NCBI GenBank assembly: GCA_013375455.1
Contig: JABXJT010000020.1
Coordinates: 1 to 64,000, forward strand
Length of the DNA stretch: 64,000 bases
Source of the DNA: Candidatus Helarchaeota archaeon
GTDB lineage: Archaea > Asgardarchaeota > Lokiarchaeia > Helarchaeales > HEL-GB-A
Reading direction: 5' to 3'
Below the pieces are notes generated by a model. It had not been told where the DNA came from. It did no database searches and saw only the letters and a list, made by a program, of their open reading frames with translations. This document shows positions 46,896 to 54,472 of this stretch, one piece after another; the first letter of the stretch is position 1, and each line of letters begins with the position of its first letter. A program made the position numbers and the translations under genes.

Positions 46896-47117
46896 ATGGA
46901 AATCTTTTACCCATATATTACAAATAAGAAAGAATGCCGAGGCTGTGAAGACTGCGTGAATTGCTGTCCAGTCAGAGCAATTAGCTATGATAATAATAAA
47001 GAGTGGCACATAGATAAGGAAAAGTGTAGAAATTACCAGAAAAAAATTCAAGATACATGTATGAATTGCGTTCAATACTGTAGAAGGAATATATTACAGT
47101 TAAAAGAAGAAGTATAA
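46896..47117 (+). CDS. Small ferredoxin-like Fe-S subunit of the fwd operon
   Basis: 73 residues. The first [4Fe-4S] site is complete (CRGCEDCVNCCPVRAI); a second, spaced set (CRNYQKK, then CMNCVQYCRR) is partly altered. FwdG/FwdF-type polyferredoxins deliver electrons to the tungsten site; this one is short. It is 88 bp after fwdC and 20 bp before fwdD. Confidence 0.8.
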   Translation: MEIFYPYITNKKECRGCEDCVNCCPVRAISYDNNKEWHIDKEKCRNYQKKIQDTCMNCVQYCRRNILQLKEEV

Positions 47118-47137
47118 TTTGAAAGAGTGGAAAATGA

Positions 47138-47545
47138 ATGGAGTTTTATAAATCTCTAGTTCCGCAAATTGATGTAATTGTTACAATTGGTAGAACAATC
47201 AATTTAGAGAAGACTGCGCGGTACGGAAAATTATCATCAGAGTATTTTGAAAACTCTGCGATATGTCTTATTCATCCTAACGATTTGAAAAAATTGGGGA
47301 TGAAAGAAGGAAACCTTAAAATTACAACAGAGATCGGCTCAGTTATTGTGAGAGCAGTGAGTAGTGAAAATGAAACCAGTGAAGGAATTATTGTAATCGC
47401 GAATGGTCCATGGGCAAACAGACTTCTTGGTGAGGAAAATTTTCAAAGGAACCAGCTTTGGTTCAAGGCGATTGCTGAAACGACTAAAGAAAAGGTATCG
47501 ACATTAGAAATGATTCTCAAAGAATTAGCTGGGGAGGGGAATTAG
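47138..47545 (+). CDS. fwdD: Formylmethanofuran dehydrogenase subunit D
   Basis: 135 residues, the molybdopterin-dinucleotide-binding beta-barrel found at the end of DMSO-reductase-type enzymes but separate in Fwd. Visible: IGRTINLEKTARYGKLSSEY, ICLIHPNDLKKLGMKEG, ITTEIGSVIVRAV and IIVIANGPWANRLL. It completes the pterin pocket of FwdB. It abuts the next gene directly. Confidence 0.88.
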   Translation: MEFYKSLVPQIDVIVTIGRTINLEKTARYGKLSSEYFENSAICLIHPNDLKKLGMKEGNLKITTEIGSVIVRAVSSENETSEGIIVIANGPWANRLLGEENFQRNQLWFKAIAETTKEKVSTLEMILKELAGEGN

Positions 47546-48016
47546 ATGGGGAAATTAAATGCATTTCAACTTTACAATTTACTCCCAAAAACGAATTGTA
47601 AAGAATGTGGCGAATCTACGTGTATGGCCTTTGCAACCAAATTATTAACTCTGGAAAGGAAAATTGATGAGTGTCCATACTTGTTGGAGTCCAAATTTAA
47701 AGCGAACTATGAGAAATTAAAGGAGTTACTCGCACCAGCTGAAGGTGCATTGGAAACAGGGTTAACATTGGATAGGAATCTTTGTACTGGATGCGGAAAT
47801 TGCGTGGTATCTTGTCCTCCGAATGCTAGGGTTTGTGAAGAGTGTAAAAAAGGAGGCGGACCAAGTCCAGATAATGAAAAGGTAATTTTTCGAGTGATAG
47901 ATAGTAAGGCCGAGATAATAAATTTGAAAATATGCCGTCGTTACGAGCCTCCCATTACCAATTGTAGGATTTGTGAGACTTTCTGCCCAACTCGTGCGAT
48001 AGAAATACTGAGGTGA
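47546..48016 (+). CDS. Fe-S protein: CdhE-type cluster domain plus dicluster ferredoxin
   Basis: 156 residues. Residues ~15-48 hold CKECGESTCMAFATKL plus a later Cys (DECPYL), the [4Fe-4S] domain at the start of corrinoid/Fe-S protein subunits and RnfB. Residues ~95-156 form a dicluster ferredoxin (CTGCGNCVVSCPPNA; CRICETFCPTRAIE), with extra cysteines between. GGGGAGGGG precedes the ATG. Electron delivery to FwdB is likely. The CdhE-like domain is not a usual Fwd part. Confidence 0.8.
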   Translation: MGKLNAFQLYNLLPKTNCKECGESTCMAFATKLLTLERKIDECPYLLESKFKANYEKLKELLAPAEGALETGLTLDRNLCTGCGNCVVSCPPNARVCEECKKGGGPSPDNEKVIFRVIDSKAEIINLKICRRYEPPITNCRICETFCPTRAIEILR

Positions 48017-48020
48017 GAGA

Positions 48021-49298
48021 ATGGGCGAATTGAAAACAAATCTAGTATGTACTGGCTGCTCACTTTTATGCGATGATATTGCAGTAGAAATTGAAAATGG
48101 GAAAATTAAGACCACGCATAATGTTTGTGCGCGAGGATATGGACGATTTTATCAAGTAGATTTCAAGTACCGCATCTTAAGCCCGCTTTTAAAAATGAAT
48201 GGAAAACAAAAGGAAATATCATACGAGAAAGCAATAAAAGAGTCTGTTAATTTGTTAAAAAATGCAGAGAATCCATTTTTATATGGTTGGGCGTCTACGG
48301 TCTCGGCAACACAGAAAAAAGGAATTCAACTTGCTCAAAAATATAAAGCGGCTATCGATTGTGCTTCGACTTGTACCATTGGGATGGCCATTCAGCGTTT
48401 CATCCAGGAAAATATTGAAATCTCTAAATTACCTGACATTCGAGACAATGCAGATTTGCTGGTATTTTGGGGAAGTAACCCTACCGCATCGCACATTCGA
48501 CTCTTGAGCAAGTACGCATTGCTTGCGAGGGGAAAAAATACTGATCGGGGGATGGAGGATAGAACGGCAATCACTGTAGATATCAGAACCACGGACATGG
48601 CAAGATTTTCTGAAGAATTTTTACAAATAACTCCTGGAGGCGATACAGCCTTACTTGAGAGTCTAATGCAAATCATTCAAGGTAAATCATTCTCGAAAGA
48701 AAGGGTTGCAAATATTCCGCGAAAGACCATCTACAATGTCGCAAACCTCATAAAAGAAGCCCGGTTCGGTTTTATGTTTTTTGGAAATGGGTATGTGAAG
48801 ACTCAAGAAAATATGGATGTATTAATTCAATTCATTGAAACATTAAAGCAAAAAGGGATTAATTTCGGAGCTATTCCACTCGATGGTGGCTATAATGCGA
48901 TCGGATTTAATAAAAATTTGAAAACCCAGGTAAAAACGGCGTTACACGCAGATTTCAGGCAGAATATAGCATGTAAAGAGCAAAGCCTTTTAATCGATTC
49001 ATTAAAAACTGGCTCCGTGGATCTCTTATTTGTAGTTGGCTCTGATCCCATCTCAAATCTGCCATTTAATCTAAGTAAGCAAATAGCCAAGATACCCATG
49101 ATAGCAATAGATTTCCAACAGACCCCGACCACTATGCTTTCTAGGATTGTAATTCCCACTACTATTCCTGGTGTAGAGAGTGCTGGCACGGCATATCGGT
49201 TAGATTTCGAGCCAGTTACGTTGAAAAGATTTTTGGATCCACCAGCTGGAGTTCATTCAGATGGAAAAATAATAGAGGATCTACTAAGGAACTCTTAA
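48021..49298 (+). CDS. fwdB: Formylmethanofuran dehydrogenase subunit B (W/Mo)
   Basis: 425 residues. The N-terminal [4Fe-4S] motif is VCTGCSLLCDDI with NVCARGYGRF. The tungsten or molybdenum ligand is the Cys in DCASTCTIGMA; no selenocysteine is used. LVFWGSNPTASHIR and LLFVVGSDPIS are bis-pterin contacts. It catalyses CO2 reduction to formate inside the complex; the FwdA metallo-hydrolase that makes formylmethanofuran is not in this window. GAGGTGAGAG before ATG 48021 supports the start. Confidence 0.93.
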   Translation: MGELKTNLVCTGCSLLCDDIAVEIENGKIKTTHNVCARGYGRFYQVDFKYRILSPLLKMNGKQKEISYEKAIKESVNLLKNAENPFLYGWASTVSATQKKGIQLAQKYKAAIDCASTCTIGMAIQRFIQENIEISKLPDIRDNADLLVFWGSNPTASHIRLLSKYALLARGKNTDRGMEDRTAITVDIRTTDMARFSEEFLQITPGGDTALLESLMQIIQGKSFSKERVANIPRKTIYNVANLIKEARFGFMFFGNGYVKTQENMDVLIQFIETLKQKGINFGAIPLDGGYNAIGFNKNLKTQVKTALHADFRQNIACKEQSLLIDSLKTGSVDLLFVVGSDPISNLPFNLSKQIAKIPMIAIDFQQTPTTMLSRIVIPTTIPGVESAGTAYRLDFEPVTLKRFLDPPAGVHSDGKIIEDLLRNS

Positions 49299-49309
49299 TA
49301 GATATTCTT

Positions 49310-49846
49310 TCAACTGGTTCGTTGCTTCAATGCGTCATTCAATATTTTTGCTTTTTCCTTAACTTTATGTACTGATTCTCTGATATAAACAAGGTCTTCT
49401 TCTTGCGTCTTTCGGATAATCTTTCCTTTGCCAACGACTATTGAATTCGGAGGAATCTGGGTATTGGGAAGTATGAGAGCACCTGCACCAATCAATGTAT
49501 TATCTCCGATTTTTGCTCCATCAATGACACGGGCGCCGATTCCCACAATTACATTGTTGCCAATTTGGCATTTGTGGGCAATTACTCCGTGGGAAAGCAG
49601 CGTATTAGTGCCAATAATTGAACTTTCCACGAAACAGTGTTCATGCACTGCACTTCCTTCACCGACTTCGCAGGTAGACGTGTCACCACGGCAGGTCGTG
49701 CCAAACCAAATGCTCGTTCCTTCTTTTAAAATGACGTCACCAATTAAGAAGCAATTTGGGGCAATGAAAATTGATTCAATTTGAGGGCTCTTGCCTTTAT
49801 AAGGTATTTTTTTAAACTTTAAGGTCTGTAACTTCGGTTCCTTCAT
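49310..49846 (-). CDS. Gamma-carbonic-anhydrase-like hexapeptide protein
   Basis: 178 residues, left-handed beta helix. RGDTSTCEVGEGSAVHEHCF and LLSHGVIAHKCQIG match gamma-CA. Two metal His are kept (SHG and AHK) but the first, normally in QDxxVxH, reads Glu (HEHCFVE). Activity is therefore uncertain. It is convergent with the fwd operon (11 bp between stops); a CO2/bicarbonate link is tempting but not shown. Confidence 0.8.
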   Translation of the reverse strand: MKEPKLQTLKFKKIPYKGKSPQIESIFIAPNCFLIGDVILKEGTSIWFGTTCRGDTSTCEVGEGSAVHEHCFVESSIIGTNTLLSHGVIAHKCQIGNNVIVGIGARVIDGAKIGDNTLIGAGALILPNTQIPPNSIVVGKGKIIRKTQEEDLVYIRESVHKVKEKAKILNDALKQRTS

Positions 49847-49939
49847 ATCTTACACCTTCTGAGTTCAGTCAGATTGGACTTTAAATGATGTCTAGTTTCA
49901 TATAAATTCTTTAATACAGTTTCACTAAAGTTTAATGAT

Positions 49940-50653
49940 ATGCCTTTCGATAAAGACCAATTAACTGCTGCGGAGAAAGCCATTCTTGGCAGGTGCGGTT
50001 CGTTCTGTCCAGCTTGCGATGCGTACATAGGAAAAGCGAAGGATTATGCGAAAGAAATCTTTGATAGCCTAGGGATTGATGATAAAAAGATAAAAAAAGC
50101 AGCTGAGAGCCTTCTGGAAGTAATGGATCAAGTCAATTATGATGATGTGGTCGGTTTTTTCAATTTAGGAGTTAAAGCAAAAGAGTATGAAGAGTTTAAG
50201 AAGTTTTTGGAAGTGATTGCGGTAGGAAAAGTTTCGTTGGAGGAGGAATTTGACATTAAAGCTTTCCAAAGAGTTCTCAGAAAATTTGTCAAATCACCGA
50301 ACTGTACTGGATGTGGTCTCGGGGCAGGAGGGGCAACAAAAATGTGCCCAATTTTAGTCTGCTGTGAAGAGAAAGGTTATCTCACTTGTGCCGAATGTCC
50401 CGATTTCCAAGAGCATAACACTTGTGTAACCGTTAATGAAAATCAAATTCCCTCTATGATCACTGATAACGTCACGTTTTTTAAATTAATTACTAGCCGG
50501 TACATGAATTGGAATGTAGAGAACCTAAAGAAAATTTTTAGGAAGGGTTATAAGCAATATATTAAAGAAATGAAAGAAAAGTGTGAAAAAGGATTTTATT
50601 CAGGTCAAATTATTTGCAAAGATAAGGTTCTCCGCGATTTATTAGGCTTCTAA
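49940..50653 (+). CDS. Cys-rich DUF3795-like protein
   Basis: 237 residues. An N-terminal CGSFCPACDAYIG motif is followed by a helical region, then CTGCGLGAGGATKMCPILVCCEEKG-type cysteines (cited in parts) and CAECPDFQEH. This order is like DUF3795 proteins of anaerobes, whose function is unknown; metal or Fe-S binding is likely. Single gene between the gamma-CA-like and flavoprotein genes. Confidence 0.65.
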   Translation: MPFDKDQLTAAEKAILGRCGSFCPACDAYIGKAKDYAKEIFDSLGIDDKKIKKAAESLLEVMDQVNYDDVVGFFNLGVKAKEYEEFKKFLEVIAVGKVSLEEEFDIKAFQRVLRKFVKSPNCTGCGLGAGGATKMCPILVCCEEKGYLTCAECPDFQEHNTCVTVNENQIPSMITDNVTFFKLITSRYMNWNVENLKKIFRKGYKQYIKEMKEKCEKGFYSGQIICKDKVLRDLLGF

Positions 50654-50735
50654 TTCTAATAAAAAAATTTTAAATCGGTCTAGAAATGACATTATTTCAA
50701 AATATTGTGAATATAACCGTTCGGATGGTTTTGAA

Positions 50736-52169
50736 ATGGTAATGGATGAAAAAATTTTTCAGGAATTGAAGGCGATTGTTGGTGAGAAAAACATCTCATC
50801 GAGAGAGGCAGATAGGATTGCATACGGTCGAGATGCTTTTCCCCTAAAAATAATGCAATATAAATTGCCTTCAGTTTTAGAACAGCCATTCCCTGATTGT
50901 ATCGTATGGGTGGAATCGGTAGAACAAATCTCACGTATTTTAAAGATTGCTAATGAAAAAAAAATACCAATCATTCCATATGGGGGAGGTGCGGGAGTTA
51001 ATGGTGGAATTGTTCCATTAACTGGCGGGATTTCCATTGATCTAAAAAAATTAAGAAAAATTGAGATTAATGAAGAATCAAATTTTGTGTTGTGTCAAGC
51101 TGGGGTAATTGGGCAGCATCTTGAGAATTATCTAAATAAAAAAGGTTATACATTGGGTCACTTACCTAGTTCTTTAACGACAAGTACCATTGGGGGTTTT
51201 GTGGCCACTCGCTCAGCAGGTGCATTATCATCATTATATGGCAACATAGAGGATATGGTTCTAGATTTAGAGGTGGTGCTTCCAAGTGGCGAAATCATTC
51301 ATACTAATCCATCCCGCGTTCCTCGGAAGGCAGTTGGACCAAACTTTAATGAGGTGTTTATTGGCACAGAAGGAACCTTTGGAATCATAACGGATGTTTG
51401 TTTAAGTATTAAAAGAAATCCAGATATCAGAGAATTCGCTGGGTTCCTGTTTCCTACCTTGGCTGCAGGGCTCCGTGCCGTGAAGAAGATTTTGAATGCC
51501 GGAATTAAACCGTCCATTATCCGGCTCTATGAATCCGTGGAAGCGCGAATGGTGTATCATATAGAAGATATTGGAAAAGAAGAGAGTTATTTAACGTTAT
51601 CCTTTGATGGCTACAACGAAACCAGAGAATTTGTTAATTACCTGAAAAAAATTTGTACTGAAATTTGTTTCAAAGAAGGTGCTAAGGATATGGGAGCAGA
51701 GGGTGGGAAAATTTGGTTTCAAAATCGATTGAATATGTATTATCCAAATCCAGACTATGTTAAGATGAATGTTTTGGCGGATACAATCGATGTAGTCACG
51801 ACATATGATAATTTAGAGAATTTATTTAATAAAATGAAAGAGGCCATTCAAAGTAAAAGGGTAACGGTGATGGCTCACTGGTCCCATTTTTATTTAGAAG
51901 GTGGCAGCATGTATTTAATTTTTGTGATGCTTGAGAAAGACACCGAAAAAGACCAGAAAGCTTCTAGATTATACAAGGAAACTTGGATGAATGGCTTAAA
52001 GGCTTGTATTGAGAATGGGGGATCCATCAGTCATCATCATGGAATCGGGATATTCCGGGGCGATTTCATGGAACAGGAGTTAGGTGCTGGTACATATAAT
52101 TTATTGAAAGGCATTAAAAAGTTGATTGACCCGAATGGGATAATGAATCCGGGCAAATTGGGATTATAG
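50736..52169 (+). CDS. FAD-linked oxidoreductase of the AGPS / GlcD family
   Basis: 477 residues. FAD_binding_4 domain: IIPYGGGAGVNGG, LTTSTIGGFVATRSAGALSS, YGNIEDMV and IGTEGTFGIITDV. FAD-oxidase C-domain ends SHHHGIGIFRG (His433-435), the three-His motif typical of alkyldihydroxyacetone-phosphate synthase. But the next gene is a CCG Fe-S protein starting on the following base, as in glycolate/lactate dehydrogenases. A 2-hydroxyacid dehydrogenase role is therefore as likely as ether-lipid synthesis. ATG 50736 or 50742. Confidence 0.85.
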   Translation: MVMDEKIFQELKAIVGEKNISSREADRIAYGRDAFPLKIMQYKLPSVLEQPFPDCIVWVESVEQISRILKIANEKKIPIIPYGGGAGVNGGIVPLTGGISIDLKKLRKIEINEESNFVLCQAGVIGQHLENYLNKKGYTLGHLPSSLTTSTIGGFVATRSAGALSSLYGNIEDMVLDLEVVLPSGEIIHTNPSRVPRKAVGPNFNEVFIGTEGTFGIITDVCLSIKRNPDIREFAGFLFPTLAAGLRAVKKILNAGIKPSIIRLYESVEARMVYHIEDIGKEESYLTLSFDGYNETREFVNYLKKICTEICFKEGAKDMGAEGGKIWFQNRLNMYYPNPDYVKMNVLADTIDVVTTYDNLENLFNKMKEAIQSKRVTVMAHWSHFYLEGGSMYLIFVMLEKDTEKDQKASRLYKETWMNGLKACIENGGSISHHHGIGIFRGDFMEQELGAGTYNLLKGIKKLIDPNGIMNPGKLGL

Positions 52170-53306
52170 GTGGCTATTTTGTCTCAGAAAAAGGGTTTCT
52201 CCCGTAAGATTCGATTACGACTGGAAATGTGCAGTACATGCATGAAGATGTGCCGTGACCAATGTCCTACAGCCATCGCATCTGGCATGGAAAGTTTTAC
52301 TCCCTATATCCGTTCATTACATGTTAATTTAAATGAAAAAAGAATCCGTTCTTATGATGAAGGGGCGTTAGACAGCATTTTTTCATGTCTTACCTGCAAT
52401 CTGTGTAATACCTTCTGCCTCCCGAAAATTAACGAGGAGGAATTGATGAAATTAGCGAGAGCGTCAATCATAGACGCAGGCATTAATGTCTCAAAATACT
52501 CCAAAATCAGTAATAGTATCAGTAAGCATCACAATCCGCTCGAAGAAGCACATCAAAAGCGATTTGAATCCGTACAGGATTTAATTAAGAGGAAAAAAAC
52601 TGTTGATACGCTGCTCTTTTTTGGATGCATTGGATTATACAGGGAAAAAGAAATAGCAAGAGCCACCATTGAATTACTCAATAAATTGGGGATCGATTTC
52701 ACCGTAATGGATGATGAATATTGTTGTGGTGCACCTGCTATTAGCACGGGGTTTCTACAACCAGCCCTGGATGTAATGAATCACAATGTTAAAGAATGGC
52801 GAGAGCTTGGGATTAAAAATATTATTGCATTTTGCAGTGCGTGCTACCGGACTATTAAAAATACCTACCCAGAACACGTGCCTGATTTTGATTTCAATGT
52901 CCAACATATTATTGAAGTGATTCTGGCACGCCTGAAAAACTTGCAATTAAAAGAGTTGAATTCCAGAGTTACTTATCATGATCCCTGCCATCTCGGTCGT
53001 GGGATGGAGATTTATGACGAACCTCGAGATATTCTTAACAGCATTCCTGGAATCTCATTAAGAGAAATGGAACACGCTCGTGAGGAAGGATTTTGTTGCG
53101 GGGCAGGGGGTGGAGCTCGTTCAAATTTTCCTGATCTAGCTAAAGATGTAGTGGTCATCCGAGTTAATGAAGCCAAGGATATTGGAGTAGATTTATTAAT
53201 TTCAGCCTGCCCCTTATGCAAATATCACATAAAGAACTCGGAGAATATTGGAAACATACAAGTCTTGGATATCGTAGAATTAGTCAATCAATTATTATAT
53301 TTTTAG
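52170..53306 (+). CDS. CCG-domain Fe-S oxidoreductase (GlcF/HdrD-like)
   Basis: 378 residues. An N-terminal dicluster region has CSTCMKMCRDQCP and CLTCNLCNTFCLP. Two CCG domains follow, with EYCCGAPAIS near 190 and GFCCGAGGGARSNFP near 309, binding heterodisulfide-reductase-like clusters. GTG 52170 abuts the flavoprotein stop, so the pair is one complex passing electrons from substrate via FAD to Fe-S. A 73-bp copy of its 3' end recurs at 54363-54435. Confidence 0.88.
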   Translation: MAILSQKKGFSRKIRLRLEMCSTCMKMCRDQCPTAIASGMESFTPYIRSLHVNLNEKRIRSYDEGALDSIFSCLTCNLCNTFCLPKINEEELMKLARASIIDAGINVSKYSKISNSISKHHNPLEEAHQKRFESVQDLIKRKKTVDTLLFFGCIGLYREKEIARATIELLNKLGIDFTVMDDEYCCGAPAISTGFLQPALDVMNHNVKEWRELGIKNIIAFCSACYRTIKNTYPEHVPDFDFNVQHIIEVILARLKNLQLKELNSRVTYHDPCHLGRGMEIYDEPRDILNSIPGISLREMEHAREEGFCCGAGGGARSNFPDLAKDVVVIRVNEAKDIGVDLLISACPLCKYHIKNSENIGNIQVLDIVELVNQLLYF

Positions 53307-53341
53307 AACTAATTAGAAACGCTAAAGAGGGAGAATTTGAT

Positions 53342-54244
53342 TTATTTTAAGAACTTTTGAATAAATTCACCGATTTTCTCAATTCCCTTCTGGCCTTCAG
53401 GGGCCATATTAGCAAAAGCTTGGAAAACATGAATCATGTCATCCCAAACCTCTAGCGTCACATCCACACCCGCCGATTTTGCGCGTTCTGCACAGCGAAC
53501 GGCATCATCAAGAAGGCATTCTGCTGATCCCACTTGAATTAACAGTGGAGGTAACCCTTGCAAGTTACCATAAAGAGGAGACGCAAGTGGATTCCGTGCA
53601 TCAGCATCTCCTAGGTAAATTTCTGCCATCATTTCGAGGCCTTCTGGCGATACAAACGGATCTATTTCTGCTTTGGTTTTAACAGTTTCCCCAGTATTCG
53701 CTAAATCCGTCCAAGGTGAGAGAAAAACGGCCGCTACTGGTAAGGGATCTCCCTCATCCCTCAATTTTATTAAAGTTGCCAATGTCAAACCGCCACCAGC
53801 GGAATCTCCCGCAATCACGATATTTTTTGGAGATATACCCTCTTTTGAAACAAGCCAACGGTAAGCCGTCATTGCATCCTCTAAAGCTGCAGGAAAGGGA
53901 TGTTCTGGTGCAAGTCGATAATCAATAAGTAATGCGTGCGCTTTTGAGGCAAGTGCTATCCGCCCTACAAGTTCACGGTGAGTACCAATACCCCCAGCTA
54001 CATAACCGCCACCATGCAAATAAAGAATCGCATTCTTTTTTGCGATATCAGGAAGAGTGAGCCATAAAGCTTTCATCCCTTCAATTTCCAGTTTTTTTCG
54101 TTTCACGCCTTTTGGAATACGTGACATTGCGGCTAAGGTTTCTAATCCTTCACGTATCGCTTCCACGCTTGGTTCTGCTGACGCTTGAGCTTGAAACGCT
54201 CTTAATTGTTCTATAATATTTTTCATTCCTTGACTAACCATCAT
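53342..54244 (-). CDS. Alpha/beta-hydrolase fold-3 esterase (HSL family)
   Basis: 300 residues. Oxyanion motif LYLHGGGYVAGG near 73, YRLAPEHPFPAA, nucleophile Ser148 in IAGDSAGGGL, acid region SAECLLDD, and base His in DMIHVFQ. Hydrolyses short-chain esters; cytoplasmic. It lies alone on the minus strand between the real end of the CCG gene and a duplicate of that end, suggesting it arrived or was moved by recombination. Confidence 0.9.
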   Translation of the reverse strand: MMVSQGMKNIIEQLRAFQAQASAEPSVEAIREGLETLAAMSRIPKGVKRKKLEIEGMKALWLTLPDIAKKNAILYLHGGGYVAGGIGTHRELVGRIALASKAHALLIDYRLAPEHPFPAALEDAMTAYRWLVSKEGISPKNIVIAGDSAGGGLTLATLIKLRDEGDPLPVAAVFLSPWTDLANTGETVKTKAEIDPFVSPEGLEMMAEIYLGDADARNPLASPLYGNLQGLPPLLIQVGSAECLLDDAVRCAERAKSAGVDVTLEVWDDMIHVFQAFANMAPEGQKGIEKIGEFIQKFLK

Positions 54245-54329
54245 TAATTCCCTCTGCTTATTGTATTGAGATTACGGGAAATTACAAATAAAAGTTTTTG
54301 GATGATTCATTACTTTCTATCCATTCTAA

Positions 54330-54360
54330 TAAGGAAACAAATAGTGAAAATTTAAAATGT
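54330..54360 (+). repeat. Copy of the leader of the 57646 gene
   Basis: 31 bp matching 57619-57649 at 28 positions, including TAGTGAAAATTTAAAATGT up to the ATG. Here the ATG (54357) opens only a four-codon frame before TGA. It directly precedes the CCG-gene remnant. Confidence 0.7.
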
Positions 54361-54362
54361 GT

Positions 54363-54435
54363 GAACTCTGAAAATATTGGAAACATACAAGTCTTGGATA
54401 TCGTAGAAGTAGTCGTTCAATTATTATATTTTTAG
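54363..54435 (+). pseudogene. Duplicated 3' end of the CCG Fe-S gene
   Basis: 73 bp, identical at 68 positions to 53234-53306, ending at the same TAG. It encodes the last ~23 residues of the Fe-S protein in another reading context and has no start of its own. It flanks the esterase gene together with the original copy. No other gene lies in 54245-54472. Confidence 0.85.
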
Positions 54436-54472
54436 ATAAGAGTCTATTGAAGATATCGGAAAAAATAAGAAA

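Noticed and set aside
48340..48400. Selenocysteine in FwdB
   Set aside because: The metal-ligand position is a plain Cys codon and there is no in-frame TGA.
53342..54435. Insertion sequence around the esterase
   Set aside because: Direct duplicates exist, but there is no transposase, no terminal inverted repeats and the copies are 93% alike gene ends rather than short target duplications.
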